From Gammaproteobacteria bacterium (GTDB taxonomy: Bacteria; Pseudomonadota; Gammaproteobacteria; Burkholderiales; Thiobacillaceae): a stretch of DNA of 5,613 nucleotides. The stretch spans positions 1 through 5,613 of the forward strand of contig JAHJNP010000386.1 of NCBI GenBank assembly GCA_018820745.1, written 5' to 3'. Positions 1 to 5,404 of this stretch are shown piece by piece (position 1 is the first letter of the stretch; each line of letters starts with the position of its first letter). The notes beneath the pieces are model-generated. The model was not told where the DNA came from, did no database searches, and saw only the letters and a list, made by a program, of their open reading frames with translations. Made by a program: the position numbers and the translations under genes.

Positions 1-1
1 C

Positions 2-364
2 CATACCCACATGTGCTATTCGGAATTCAACGACATCCTGCCCGCGATCGCGGCCATGGATGCCGACGTCATCACGATCGAGACCAGCCGCTCGGACATG
101 GAGCTATTGCGCGGCTTCGGCGACTTCAACTATCCCAACGAAATTGGTCCGGGCGTCTACGATATCCATAGCCCGCGTGTGCCGTCCGAGGCGGAAATGA
201 CCCGCTTGCTGGAAAAAGCCGCGCAGGTCATCCCGTCTTCCAATCTGTGGGTCAATCCCGACTGCGGACTGAAAACGCGCGGATGGCCCGAGACCGAAGC
301 CGCGCTGTCAAATATGGTGGCAGCCGCAAAAGCTTTGCGGCAAAAGCATGAATTCGTAGCTTAA
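2..364 (+). CDS. metE: Cobalamin-independent methionine synthase (MetE), C-terminal part, 5' end outside window
   Basis: Cytosolic enzyme (EC 2.1.1.14) that transfers the methyl group of 5-methyltetrahydrofolate polyglutamate to homocysteine, the last step of methionine synthesis without vitamin B12. The window opens inside the gene; the frame runs from base 2 through HTHMC to TAA at 362-364, leaving 120 residues of a protein usually near 750-770. The zinc ligands of the E. coli enzyme are all present at identical spacing: His641 (bases 8-10), Cys643 (14-16), Glu665 (80-82) and Cys726 (263-265). The proposed catalytic acid His694 (167-169) is also present. Further family hallmarks are [23 protein letters not shown] and [14 protein letters not shown]. 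Nothing suggests decay, so the gene is probably intact beyond the edge. Its promoter and any MetR or SAM-linked control lie upstream and cannot be seen. No convincing intrinsic terminator follows the stop. Confidence 0.97.
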   Translation, partial: HTHMCYSEFNDILPAIAAMDADVITIETSRSDMELLRGFGDFNYPNEIGPGVYDIHSPRVPSEAEMTRLLEKAAQVIPSSNLWVNPDCGLKTRGWPETEAALSNMVAAAKALRQKHEFVA

Positions 365-406
365 GGGTAAGCGGGTTGCGAGGGATGGGCCAGAAGCTGC
401 GTATAT

Positions 407-503
407 GCCCAACTTTTCACTTTAAACGTTGACGGGCCGCTTAGTGACTTAGAGCGGACTTCAATCTGGCCTTCACGCCCATGATTGGGCCAGTAAAAAC
501 TGG
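407..503. repeat. Cluster of short inverted repeats downstream of metE
   Basis: Several small dyads sit in about 100 bp of the 211-bp gap between metE and the first acetyltransferase. GCCCAAC (407-413) faces ATTGGGC (484-490), with 6 of 7 positions complementary. CCGCT (437-441) faces AGCGG (453-457), flanked by TTGA (429-432) and TCAA (461-464). GCCC (477-480) faces GGGC (487-490). CCAGT (490-494) faces ACTGG (499-503) around an AAAA loop. None is followed by a T-run, so this is not a normal intrinsic terminator. The outer pair resembles the R''/R' boxes of an integron attC site, but the crossover box starts ATT instead of GTT. The cluster could be a decayed recombination site, an mRNA 3'-end structure, or chance. 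Confidence 0.3.
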
Positions 504-536
504 AGCATAATTGGTCTGCCATCGCTATCCTTTTTC

Positions 537-565
537 ATGACGTAAACCGAACTAGGCGATATAAA
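537..565 (+). promoter_or_regulatory. Predicted sigma70-type promoter for the first GNAT gene
   Basis: The -35 hexamer ATGACG (537-542) matches TTGACA at 4 of 6 positions. After a 17-bp spacer, the -10 hexamer TATAAA (560-565) matches TATAAT at 5 of 6. Transcription would be expected to begin around 571-574, within a few bases of the GTG start at 576, leaving no room for a ribosome binding site. Either the message is leaderless or the true promoter lies elsewhere. Prediction from sequence only. Confidence 0.4.
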
Positions 566-575
566 GCCCGATATC

Positions 576-1058
576 GTGACTTACTCTTACCGAAAAGCCG
601 AACAAACAGAAAAAGAAGCCATTTTCAAATTGTATTGCTTAGTAATGCGCGGCTACATTTCTGAAATTTGGGGCTGGAATGATCAGTGGCAAGAAAACGA
701 CTTTTCTACTCACTTCAACCCAAAAGACATTACGATGGTTCATGAAGAGCGAGAGTTGGTCGGGTATTCTCATGTTGAAAATCGGAGTGATCAGCTGTTC
801 ATAAGAATGATCGTTGTTCACCCTCATCATCAGCGGAAGGGCATCGGGAGCAGACTGCTTGAGTCTGCTGTTGCGTCGGGTAAGGAGCAATCCAAGAGGA
901 TCGGATTGGAGGTATTTAAAATTAATGATGAGGCCAGGAGATTCTATGAAAGGCATGGCTTCAATGTTGAAGATGAAACTTCCAGCAGTTATGTCATGCT
1001 GATTACACCCAGCCCCGCATCCGAACAGGGTGTAAATGCTCGCAGTCCCTCAATTTAA
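576..1058 (+). CDS. GNAT-family N-acetyltransferase (AT-rich, probably acquired)
   Basis: Predicted cytoplasmic acetyltransferase of 160 residues that would move an acetyl group from acetyl-CoA to an amine; the substrate cannot be told from sequence. GNAT motif A is clear: VVHPHHQRKGIG at residues 80-91, where QRKGIG (86-91) is the Q/RxxGxG/A loop that holds the CoA pyrophosphate. Motif B follows as N117, then ARRFYERHGF at 120-129, with Tyr124 in the usual place for the general-acid tyrosine. The length is typical. GTG at 576 is the first possible start after an in-frame TAA at 543-545; the next in-frame ATG would cut 23 residues from the N-terminal fold. No Shine-Dalgarno sequence is visible. 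Bases 601-960 are about 44% G+C, against about 58-72% in samples of the large sensor gene, which suggests transfer. The last 16 residues (PSPASEQ onward) run past the fold and look like read-through into flanking DNA. A second GNAT gene starts 36 bp downstream. Confidence 0.9.
   Translation: MTYSYRKAEQTEKEAIFKLYCLVMRGYISEIWGWNDQWQENDFSTHFNPKDITMVHEERELVGYSHVENRSDQLFIRMIVVHPHHQRKGIGSRLLESAVASGKEQSKRIGLEVFKINDEARRFYERHGFNVEDETSSSYVMLITPSPASEQGVNARSPSI
1003..1035. repeat. Perfect 8-bp inverted repeat in the 3' end of the first GNAT gene
   Basis: TTACACCC (1003-1010) and GGGTGTAA (1028-1035) are exact reverse complements separated by 17 bases. The dyad covers codons around residue 144, where the recognisable GNAT fold ends and a non-conserved tail begins. 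It could form an mRNA hairpin or mark the junction of an insertion. No T-run follows. Confidence 0.4.
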
Positions 1059-1094
1059 GCGGTTATGCGGCACTGTTACCAATTTCCGTAGCTA

Positions 1095-1646
1095 ATGGCT
1101 GAACTAATAGAGTTCGAGACTGAGCGCCTTCGCTTGCGGCAGTGGATCCCCGCTGACCGTACCCCGTTCGCCGCTCTCAACTCAGACCCGAGAGTCATGG
1201 AGTTCTTTCTCTCTCCGCTCACACGCGCGGAGAGTGACGCAATGGCCGACCGTTGTCAGTCGCTCATTGAAGAGCGAGGCTGGGGATTCTGGGCGACCGA
1301 AACTAAGGCCACTCACGAATTCATCGGGTTTGTCGGCTTGCATATCCCATCTGCCGAGCTTCCATTCTCTCCCTGCGTAGAGGTTGGCTGGCGTCTGGCG
1401 TTCCAGTCCTGGGGCAAGGGATTGGCTTCTGAGGCCGCAAAAGGAGCTCTTCGCGTTGCTTTTCAGTCACTAGCCCTGCCGGAGGTCGTCTCCTTCACCA
1501 CCATCCACAACCGCAGGTCTCGTGCCGTTATGGAGCGTCTCGGTATGCAGGAATCTGGAACCTTTGAGCACCCACAAGTACCAGAAGGTAGCGCCTTGCG
1601 GCCACATTGCCTGTACCGTATTTCTTGTGATTGCAATGCAGCATAG
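1095..1646 (+). CDS. RimJ/RimL-type GNAT N-acetyltransferase
   Basis: Predicted 183-residue cytoplasmic acetyltransferase of the Acetyltransf_3 branch, related to the ribosomal-protein acetylases RimJ and RimL; many members act on other small molecules or proteins, so no substrate is assigned. Family marks in order: N-terminal ETERLRLRQW (residues 8-17), GFWA (64-67) with the strand FIGFVGL (76-82), EVGWRLAFQSWGKGLASEA (96-114) carrying the CoA-binding WGKGLA loop, then the HNRRSRAVMERLGM helix (138-151) and a C-terminal HCLYRI strand (171-176). Full length with no broken motif. The start is ATG 1095, but no Shine-Dalgarno sequence is visible in the 36 bp after the previous gene, so coupling to it is uncertain. 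One sampled line (1261-1320) has about 57% G+C, near the window background and unlike the preceding GNAT gene; the two proteins come from different subfamilies and are not a recent duplication. Confidence 0.9.
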   Translation: MAELIEFETERLRLRQWIPADRTPFAALNSDPRVMEFFLSPLTRAESDAMADRCQSLIEERGWGFWATETKATHEFIGFVGLHIPSAELPFSPCVEVGWRLAFQSWGKGLASEAAKGALRVAFQSLALPEVVSFTTIHNRRSRAVMERLGMQESGTFEHPQVPEGSALRPHCLYRISCDCNAA

Positions 1647-1668
1647 CCTCTTTGTGAAAACCGGGCGC

Positions 1669-1692
1669 TGAACCTCACCAGTTTACTAGACA
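1669..1692 (+). repeat. IS3-family-like terminal motif, copy A
   Basis: This 24-bp stretch begins TGAACC, carries a C-rich block, then TTT and TAGACA. From memory of the family, IS3-group elements often have ends of this form (TGAAC.., CCCC-like block, TTT, GGAGAC or GGACA). It matches the motif at 4755-4779 at 17 of 24 aligned positions with one gap. No transposase is nearby, so at most it is a solo end or relic. Low confidence. Confidence 0.25.
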
Positions 1693-1956
1693 CTCTGAGA
1701 CTCAAGTTGGCCGCCGATCGTGAAACAGGCAATCAACGCTTGCCCACATGGGGCTGTTTCTCGGCCAAGGCGGTCATACAGACGGGCCAAGCCATTCCTG
1801 ACTGAATTATTAGACAATAAATCCGTTAGTTAGAGTTGTTATCAATACCATAATCGTGGTTTGGCGGAATGTGGGATCCTTGGCTAAACGGGAATCAATG
1901 CCCATATCTACTCTTGTCTTCACAGCCCACCCCTAAGTCCTGTTTCCTCTAACTAT

Positions 1957-1961
1957 GGGAG
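1957..1961 (+). promoter_or_regulatory. Shine-Dalgarno sequence of the HD-GYP gene
   Basis: GGGAG lies 4 bases before ATG 1966. It is the only clear purine-rich ribosome binding site seen ahead of a plus-strand gene here. It favours ATG 1966 over the out-of-frame ATG at 1962. Confidence 0.6.
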
Positions 1962-1965
1962 ATGT

Positions 1966-4695
1966 ATGACGGATAGCGGAGCACAACCTGTTTCTGGAGA
2001 ACTCAAACGCCTGCAGGCATTGCTGCAAGAGCTTGAGCAAAGCCAGCGTCAAATCGTGCAGGCTAAGCAGGAATGGCTTGCCGCAGTGGACGCGGTGCCC
2101 GACCCCATATTCGTACATGACGGCGAGTACAGGATTCTGCGCGCCAATCTCGCTTATGCCGAACGTGCCGGCATGGACGTGCGCGAAATCATCGGCAAAC
2201 CTTACTGGGAGGTCTTCCCTATACACGATGGCCCCCAGCCAGGCTGCGTTCAGGCACTGAAGCAACAGTGCTCCAACGAAGGCGAAGTGCAGTTGCCCTC
2301 CGGAGAAGTTTTCCATGTACGGCATTACCCAATCCTGGGTGACGAGGGCAAATACCTCTACTCATTGCACGTCATGCATGACATCACCGAGCTAAGGCGC
2401 TCCGAGGAGAAGCTTAAGCTGTTTCGGGACCTGCTCGATCATTCCAACGATGCCATCGAAGTGGTCGAGCCCGGCACACTGCGCTTTCTCGATGTGAACG
2501 AGAAAGGCTGTCTCGACCTAGGCTACAGCCGCGAAGAGATGCTCTCCATGTGCGTCCCGGACATCGATCCCGGATTCGGTCAAACCGAAATGGTCGTGAT
2601 TGACGAGATGATTTCAAAAAGTGGTGTGGCCGTGTTCGAACGCACGCACCGGCGTAAGGACGGATCGACATTCCCTGTCGAAATCACCCTGAAATTTATC
2701 GAGATCGGAAAAACCTATGTGCTGAGCATCGCCCGTGACATTACCTCGCGCCGGGAAGCCGAGACAGCGCTAAGGGAATCGGAATCGAAGTTTCGGACGA
2801 TATTCGAGAGTAGCTATGACGGCATACTGCTTGCCGATGCCGGGACGCGAGAGTTTCATCTTGCCAACCGACGCATCTGCGAGATGCTTGGTTACACGGC
2901 CGAGGAACTGATCGGCATGAGTGTCGAATGCATCCACCCGGCCGATGCCTTGCCGTATGTCGTCGACCAGTTCACCCGTCAACTCCGTGGCGAAATCGAG
3001 CTCGCTTCGGACCTCCCTGTCCTGCGCAAGGATGGTTCGGTGTTCTATGCCGACGTCAATTCCGCGCCGGTTAGCCTCAACGGTAAAAACTACCTGCTTG
3101 GCGTATTCCGCGACACTACGGAACGCAGGCGCGCCGCAGAAGCCCTGCGCCACAGCGAGGCCAACCTGGCCGAAGCACAGCGCATCGCTCATATAGGATG
3201 CTGGGAGCTTGATCACGACAATCGTAAGCTCACCTGGTCGAACGAAATCTATGGCATGTTCGAAATCGACCCGGAGCACTTCGGTGAAACCTACGAAGAA
3301 TTTCTGGGAGGTATCCACCCAGACGACCGTGAGATGGTCCACCTCGCGTATACCCGGCATCTTGAAAATCGCGTGCCCTATGACCTTGAGCACCGCATCT
3401 TGCTGCCCGATGGGCGCATCCGTTACATGCGCGAGAAATGCGAGACCGTTTACGAAAACGGTCGGCCGCTACGCTCGCTCGGAACGGTGCAGGACATTAC
3501 CGAGAGCAAGCTGGCCGAACTGGCCCTGCGGCGCGCCCTGCGTGCCCAGCGGACGCTGAGCGCCTGCAATTCGATCGTGGTTCACGCCATTCAGGAAAAG
3601 CAGCTAGTGGACGACATGTGCCGTGCCGTCATCGAAGACGGTGGTTATCGGCTTGCCTGGATCGGATTTGCCGAGCATGACGAAGCCAAAACTGTGCGTC
3701 CGGTAGCTAGCGCGGGACATGACAATGGGTATATCGAAGCCCTCGACCTTACTTGGGCCGACACGGAACGCGGACAAGGGCCCGCTGGTCGGGCTGTGAG
3801 GCTTGGTATGCCGCAGATAGCCGAGAGTATCCTTAACGATCCGGACTTCGCCCCTTGGCGCGAGCAGGCGCTTAAGCGTGGTTATGCGTCCTGCGTTGCA
3901 CTGCCGCTCAAAGAGGAAGACGGCGAAGTGTTCGGGGTACTGAATATCTATGCCGCAGAGCCTGACGCATTCGATGAGGGCGAATTTCAGTTACTGGAAG
4001 AACTGGCTGGTGATCTTTCATTCGGCATCCTCGCCTTGCGCATGCGACAGGAACGCAACCACTTCCAGACGGAACACTTCAAAGGCGTGGAACGCCTCAA
4101 GGAATCATTGACCGATACTATTCGGGCTATCGCGCTTACGGTGGAAAAGCGCGATCCCTATACCGCCGGCCACCAAGGCCGTGTAGCCGGTCTGGCTGCA
4201 GCGATCGCGCGCGAACTTGGCTTGGATGCGGCGCGTATCGAGGGACTGCAACTGGGGGGGGTGATCCATGACATCGGCAAGATATACATCCCGGCAGAAA
4301 TCCTAAACCGGACTGGACGGCTGACAGAGCATGAATTCGGCATGATCAAGTCTCACCCGGAGGTAGGCTACGACATCATCAAGGATGTGAAATTTCCCTG
4401 GCCCGTGAAGGACATGGTGCTGCAACATCACGAGCGCATGGATGGTAGTGGCTACCCCAAAGGTCTCAAGGGCGAGGAGATCATCCTTGAGGCCCGCATA
4501 CTTGGCGTGGCCGACGTGGTGGAAGCCATTTCCTCACACCGGCCCTACCGCCCTGCGGTCGGAATCGACGCGAGTCTTGCTGAAATCGAGGCCGGGCGCG
4601 GGCGGCTTTATGACGCCGCAGTGGTAGACGCTTGCCTGCGACTGTTCCGCGAGAAGGGTTACTCTTTAGAGAGCGTTGGAGGAAGCACAGAGTAA
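1966..4695 (+). CDS. Soluble multi-sensor PAS(x4)-GAF-HD-GYP cyclic-di-GMP phosphodiesterase
   Basis: Predicted cytoplasmic protein of 909 residues that hydrolyses the second messenger c-di-GMP under control of several sensory domains. There is no signal peptide or membrane segment. A short coiled-coil-like start (about 10-38) leads to PAS1 (about 39-143), PAS2 (150-265), PAS3 (275-388) and PAS4 (406-513, PAS_3 type, HIGCWELD at 409-416), most ending in the usual D-I/T-T-E/S/R signalling triad. GAF follows (about 530-692), then HD-GYP (about 708-890). Catalytic marks are complete: His736, HD at 768-769 with Lys772, His797, HH at 821-822, DGSGYP at 826-831, Asp850 and the substrate-side RPYR at 859-862. 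The residue four before His736 is Tyr732, where tri-metal enzymes have Glu, so a two-metal site is likelier. VVEA at 851-854 replaces the commoner VFDA. There is no receiver or GGDEF domain. The gene probably stands alone: gaps on both sides and a hairpin after the stop. Ligands of the PAS/GAF domains are unknown. A run of eight G (4254-4261) lies just before the HD motif. Confidence 0.95.
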   Translation: MTDSGAQPVSGELKRLQALLQELEQSQRQIVQAKQEWLAAVDAVPDPIFVHDGEYRILRANLAYAERAGMDVREIIGKPYWEVFPIHDGPQPGCVQALKQQCSNEGEVQLPSGEVFHVRHYPILGDEGKYLYSLHVMHDITELRRSEEKLKLFRDLLDHSNDAIEVVEPGTLRFLDVNEKGCLDLGYSREEMLSMCVPDIDPGFGQTEMVVIDEMISKSGVAVFERTHRRKDGSTFPVEITLKFIEIGKTYVLSIARDITSRREAETALRESESKFRTIFESSYDGILLADAGTREFHLANRRICEMLGYTAEELIGMSVECIHPADALPYVVDQFTRQLRGEIELASDLPVLRKDGSVFYADVNSAPVSLNGKNYLLGVFRDTTERRRAAEALRHSEANLAEAQRIAHIGCWELDHDNRKLTWSNEIYGMFEIDPEHFGETYEEFLGGIHPDDREMVHLAYTRHLENRVPYDLEHRILLPDGRIRYMREKCETVYENGRPLRSLGTVQDITESKLAELALRRALRAQRTLSACNSIVVHAIQEKQLVDDMCRAVIEDGGYRLAWIGFAEHDEAKTVRPVASAGHDNGYIEALDLTWADTERGQGPAGRAVRLGMPQIAESILNDPDFAPWREQALKRGYASCVALPLKEEDGEVFGVLNIYAAEPDAFDEGEFQLLEELAGDLSFGILALRMRQERNHFQTEHFKGVERLKESLTDTIRAIALTVEKRDPYTAGHQGRVAGLAAAIARELGLDAARIEGLQLGGVIHDIGKIYIPAEILNRTGRLTEHEFGMIKSHPEVGYDIIKDVKFPWPVKDMVLQHHERMDGSGYPKGLKGEEIILEARILGVADVVEAISSHRPYRPAVGIDASLAEIEAGRGRLYDAAVVDACLRLFREKGYSLESVGGSTE

Positions 4696-4699
4696 GACC

Positions 4700-4717
4700 G
4701 ATAGGGGAGTCCCTATC
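4700..4717 (+). terminator. Hairpin just after the HD-GYP gene, possible terminator without T-run
   Basis: GATAGGG (4700-4706) and CCCTATC (4711-4717) form a perfect 7-bp stem around a GAGT loop, starting 5 bases after the TAA stop. The position fits a terminator or an mRNA 3'-end stabiliser. No T-run follows on either strand, so efficient intrinsic termination is doubtful. It lies between convergent genes and could act on both. Confidence 0.4.
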
Positions 4718-4754
4718 TCCAATCTCGGATGCCATGCTGCTACGCTTAATTGGG

Positions 4755-4779
4755 TGAAGTGCCCCGGCTTTGTTAGACA
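4755..4779 (+). repeat. IS3-family-like terminal motif, copy B
   Basis: This 25-bp stretch begins TGAAGTG, carries CCCC, then TTT and TAGACA. It aligns with the motif at 1669-1692 at 17 of 24 positions with one gap, in the same orientation. It lies in the 239-bp non-coding gap between the HD-GYP gene and the convergent minus-strand gene. No transposase or matching inverted end was found, so it is a relic at most. Bases 4772-4778 (GTTAGAC) also fit the integron GTTRRRY box, but no partner box is present. Confidence 0.25.
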
Positions 4780-4934
4780 GTATCGGTCCGCTTTGGCCGA
4801 ACACCAGCCGATCGCGGTGCCCGCTCAGGCGGCCATTCAGGCCATAGTAAACAGTCGTCTACCTGAGTTGGTGAACATCCCAAATCATCTGCCATCGCAC
4901 GGACAACCCAACAGCCATCGCAGTTTTTCCGGCC

Positions 4935-5264
4935 TCAATCCCCTTGCATTTTGCCGCCCTGCTCCGCCCACCAGCTGGAGATGGTGTCGATGAGCCGAAT
5001 GGTGCCTGGCAGGCGGGCGTAGGTGGTTTGCTGGCTTGCGTTGGCGGGTTCGAGGGTACGCCACCACACGATGAACTGCCTGATCAGGGCGCGTGCCGGG
5101 ATCTGTTCCGGGGTGAGACCGGTAAACCCCTGCAATCCAAAGTGGTGCTCGATGTCCTGCAGGCAGGAAAAAATGTAGTCGCGATCCATCCCGAAATCGA
5201 TCGGCCGGTTCGGGGCGCGCCTGACCATGCGCTGCTCGCTGAGTTCGGGGATGTAGGGTTTCAT
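4935..5264 (-). CDS. Unrecognised 109-residue protein, last gene of the minus-strand unit
   Basis: I do not recognise this protein and assign no function. It starts at ATG 5264 (complement), with an in-frame TAG 12 bases upstream (5272-5274), and ends at TGA 4937-4935. It is a soluble-looking, mixed-charge protein with no signal peptide or membrane span. Notable points are a basic N-terminal stretch (QRMVRRAPNRP, 11-21), a probable helix with HH at 40-41, and two Trp pairs at 67-68 and 98-99, each in a predicted helix. Codon choice supports a real gene: most third positions are G or C, and the reading gives a balanced composition, unlike the overlapping plus-strand reading. The ATG overlaps the stop of the small ORF upstream (ATGA), and an ankyrin-repeat gene lies before that, so the three may be co-translated. 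No strong Shine-Dalgarno is visible, in line with coupling. It ends tail to tail with the HD-GYP gene. Confidence 0.75.
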   Translation of the reverse strand: MKPYIPELSEQRMVRRAPNRPIDFGMDRDYIFSCLQDIEHHFGLQGFTGLTPEQIPARALIRQFIVWWRTLEPANASQQTTYARLPGTIRLIDTISSWWAEQGGKMQGD

Positions 5265-5404
5265 TGCGCGAGACTACGTCCGACGCGGGCCCGTTGCCGA
5301 GTCTTCCGTCTCGTGCTGCGCATCGGCCGGACGCGCTTCCCGGACATCAGGGCGGGCGAGCGGAAGCCGTCTTCGTCCTGATGCCGGCTCCGCGCGTCGC
5401 TCAT
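5261..5404 (-). CDS. Possible small Arg-rich protein (47 residues) between ankyrin gene and unknown gene
   Basis: A 48-codon frame starts at ATG 5404 (complement), which overlaps the ankyrin stop as ATGA, and ends at TGA 5263-5261, which overlaps the ATG of the next gene, again as ATGA. The frame is open and exactly fills the gap between its neighbours. The peptide has an acidic start (MSDARSRHQDEDGF) and a very basic second half (SGKRVRPMRSTRRKTRQRAR, residues 21-40): 12 Arg and 2 Lys against 4 acidic residues. It resembles no family I know. A nucleic-acid-binding peptide or a coupling leader is conceivable. Arg-rich readings also arise by chance in GC-rich DNA, so the double overlap is the main support. 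An AGGCGG-like ribosome site lies just before the start. Confidence 0.4.
   Translation of the reverse strand: MSDARSRHQDEDGFRSPALMSGKRVRPMRSTRRKTRQRARVGRSLAQ

Larger units (their letters stand above)
1647..1965. other. 319-bp intergenic region before the HD-GYP gene
   Basis: No coding region is supported here. From left to right it holds an IS3-like terminal motif (1669-1692, listed separately); a weak dyad GGCAA/TTGCC (1728-1732 and 1740-1744); a second weak dyad GCCC/GGGC (1742-1745 and 1751-1754) followed by TGTTTCT, at best a poor terminator for the GNAT genes; a small palindrome TTATT/AATAA (1807-1811 and 1816-1820); and an AT-rich stretch around 1801-1860. CATAAT (1849-1854) could serve as a -10 box for the HD-GYP gene, but no good -35 lies 16-18 bp upstream, so no promoter is called. 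Confidence 0.5.

Noticed and set aside
407..490. Functional integron attC site before the first GNAT gene
   Set aside because: The crossover box reads ATT rather than the invariant GTT and no L box pair is found between the outer boxes.
1826..1854. Promoter for the HD-GYP gene (TTAGTT, 17 bp, CATAAT)
   Set aside because: The -35 box matches only 2 of 6 consensus bases; too weak to list as a feature.
2770..3393. Minus-strand frame of 207 codons inside the HD-GYP gene
   Set aside because: It lies fully opposite PAS3 and PAS4, which are clearly coding on the plus strand; the long antisense frame is a by-product of codon bias.
1669..4779. Composite transposon carrying the HD-GYP gene
   Set aside because: The two IS-like motifs have the same orientation, no transposase or inverted partner end is present, and no target duplication could be found.
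4856..4878. Possible inverted partner end for the IS-like motif (GTCTA ... TGGTGA)
   Set aside because: It shares only two short blocks with the reverse complement of the 1669 motif and lacks the terminal TTCA; likely chance.
4676..4993. Plus-strand frame of 105 codons after the HD-GYP gene
   Set aside because: It overlaps the HD-GYP end and the minus-strand gene, contains the hairpin and IS-like motif, lacks a ribosome site and shows no family motif.
4944..5381. Plus-strand open frame of 145 codons opposite the unknown minus-strand gene
   Set aside because: Its composition is that of an antisense shadow in GC-rich DNA, with no family likeness; the minus-strand frame has proper codon bias and fits an operon.
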